64,000 nucleotides of DNA, taken from the NCBI RefSeq assembly GCF_003967175.1, contig NZ_AP018553.1, positions 372,001 through 436,000 on the forward strand, given 5' to 3'. The position numbers and the translations under genes are program-made. This document shows, piece by piece, positions 63,999 to 64,000 of the stretch (position 1 is the first letter of the stretch; every line of letters begins with the position of its first letter). This DNA is from Sulfodiicoccus acidiphilus. GTDB lineage: Archaea; Thermoproteota; Thermoprotei_A; Sulfolobales; Sulfolobaceae. The notes under the pieces are model-generated. The model did not search any database, had not been told where the DNA came from, and saw nothing but the letters and a program-made list of their open reading frames with translations.

Positions 63999-64000
63999 AT

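Noticed and set aside
1-64000. CRISPR array or cas genes
   Set aside because: No regularly spaced repeats and no Cas motifs were seen; the repeats present are insertion-sequence ends.

Overview
The window looks like a chromosome segment of a thermoacidophilic archaeon of the Sulfolobales. The grounds are AGG/AGA-rich arginine usage, many TATA boxes about 26-28 bases upstream of start codons (leaderless transcripts), frequent GTG/TTG starts, TnpB ends of the Sulfolobus/Metallosphaera type and a gene content heavy in acyl-CoA, aromatic and molybdenum-hydroxylase chemistry. Base composition is roughly half G+C by eye, which would fit Metallosphaera or Sulfodiicoccus; the genus is inference. I saw no rRNA, tRNA or CRISPR array.

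Layout. 1-1813: the end of an acyl-CoA dehydrogenase, then a graveyard of IS200/IS605-type sequence (a decayed tnpB and two short non-autonomous elements). 2351-5576 (minus): FAH-family hydrolase, M20 peptidase and a cyclase/formamidase-like hydrolase. 5768-7994: MFS transporter and enoyl-CoA hydratase. 7995-9521: mostly non-coding with a decayed ORF and a perfect 20-bp palindrome. 9522-14984: class V aminotransferase, orphan molybdenum hydroxylase large subunit, PqqC/TenA-like protein, SDR. 15052-20526: APC permease, cyclase, second APC permease, GlcD-like flavin oxidase. 20734-26474: acetoacetyl-CoA synthetase, crotonase, acyl-CoA dehydrogenase, ThDP enzyme. 26743-33607: aminotransferase, GNAT protein, FAD and 2Fe-2S subunits of a molybdenum hydroxylase, threonine synthase, APC permease. 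33645-39286 (minus): GMC oxidoreductase with a gluconate-dehydrogenase-subunit-3-like partner, then an acyl-CoA dehydrogenase overlapped with a second orphan molybdenum hydroxylase large subunit. 39992-46800: CoA ligase, two MFS transporters, CoxG-like and ornithine-cyclodeaminase-like proteins. 46894-49194: a short mobile element, a tnpB remnant, and a thiolase-fold/DUF35 pair. 49493-58294: SDR, homocitrate/isopropylmalate-synthase-like enzyme, a complete M-S-L molybdenum hydroxylase operon, and an acyl-CoA dehydrogenase with a very GC-rich core. 58510-61257: a short element, a full IS200/IS605 copy (tnpA + tnpB), an SRPBCC-like gene and another element remnant. 61723-63998: two overlapping thiolase-fold genes.

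Taken together the window reads as a catabolic island: importers (APC, MFS), CoA ligases, acyl-CoA dehydrogenases, crotonases, thiolase-fold lyases and three molybdenum hydroxylases. All three large subunits lack the AYxCSFR loop of form I CO dehydrogenase, so they are better read as hydroxylases or aldehyde oxidases of unknown substrate.

Two cross-cutting observations stand out. First, eight genes are each broken by what looks like one missing base, nearly always in a run of identical bases, which suggests sequencing undercalls rather than decay. Second, there is a dispersed family of about 300-346 bp elements that start after a TTAC-like tetranucleotide, carry a structured left-end motif whose stems are kept by different base pairs in different copies, and end with the same hairpin as the resident tnpB element. 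They look like TnpB/omega-RNA-derived MITEs.
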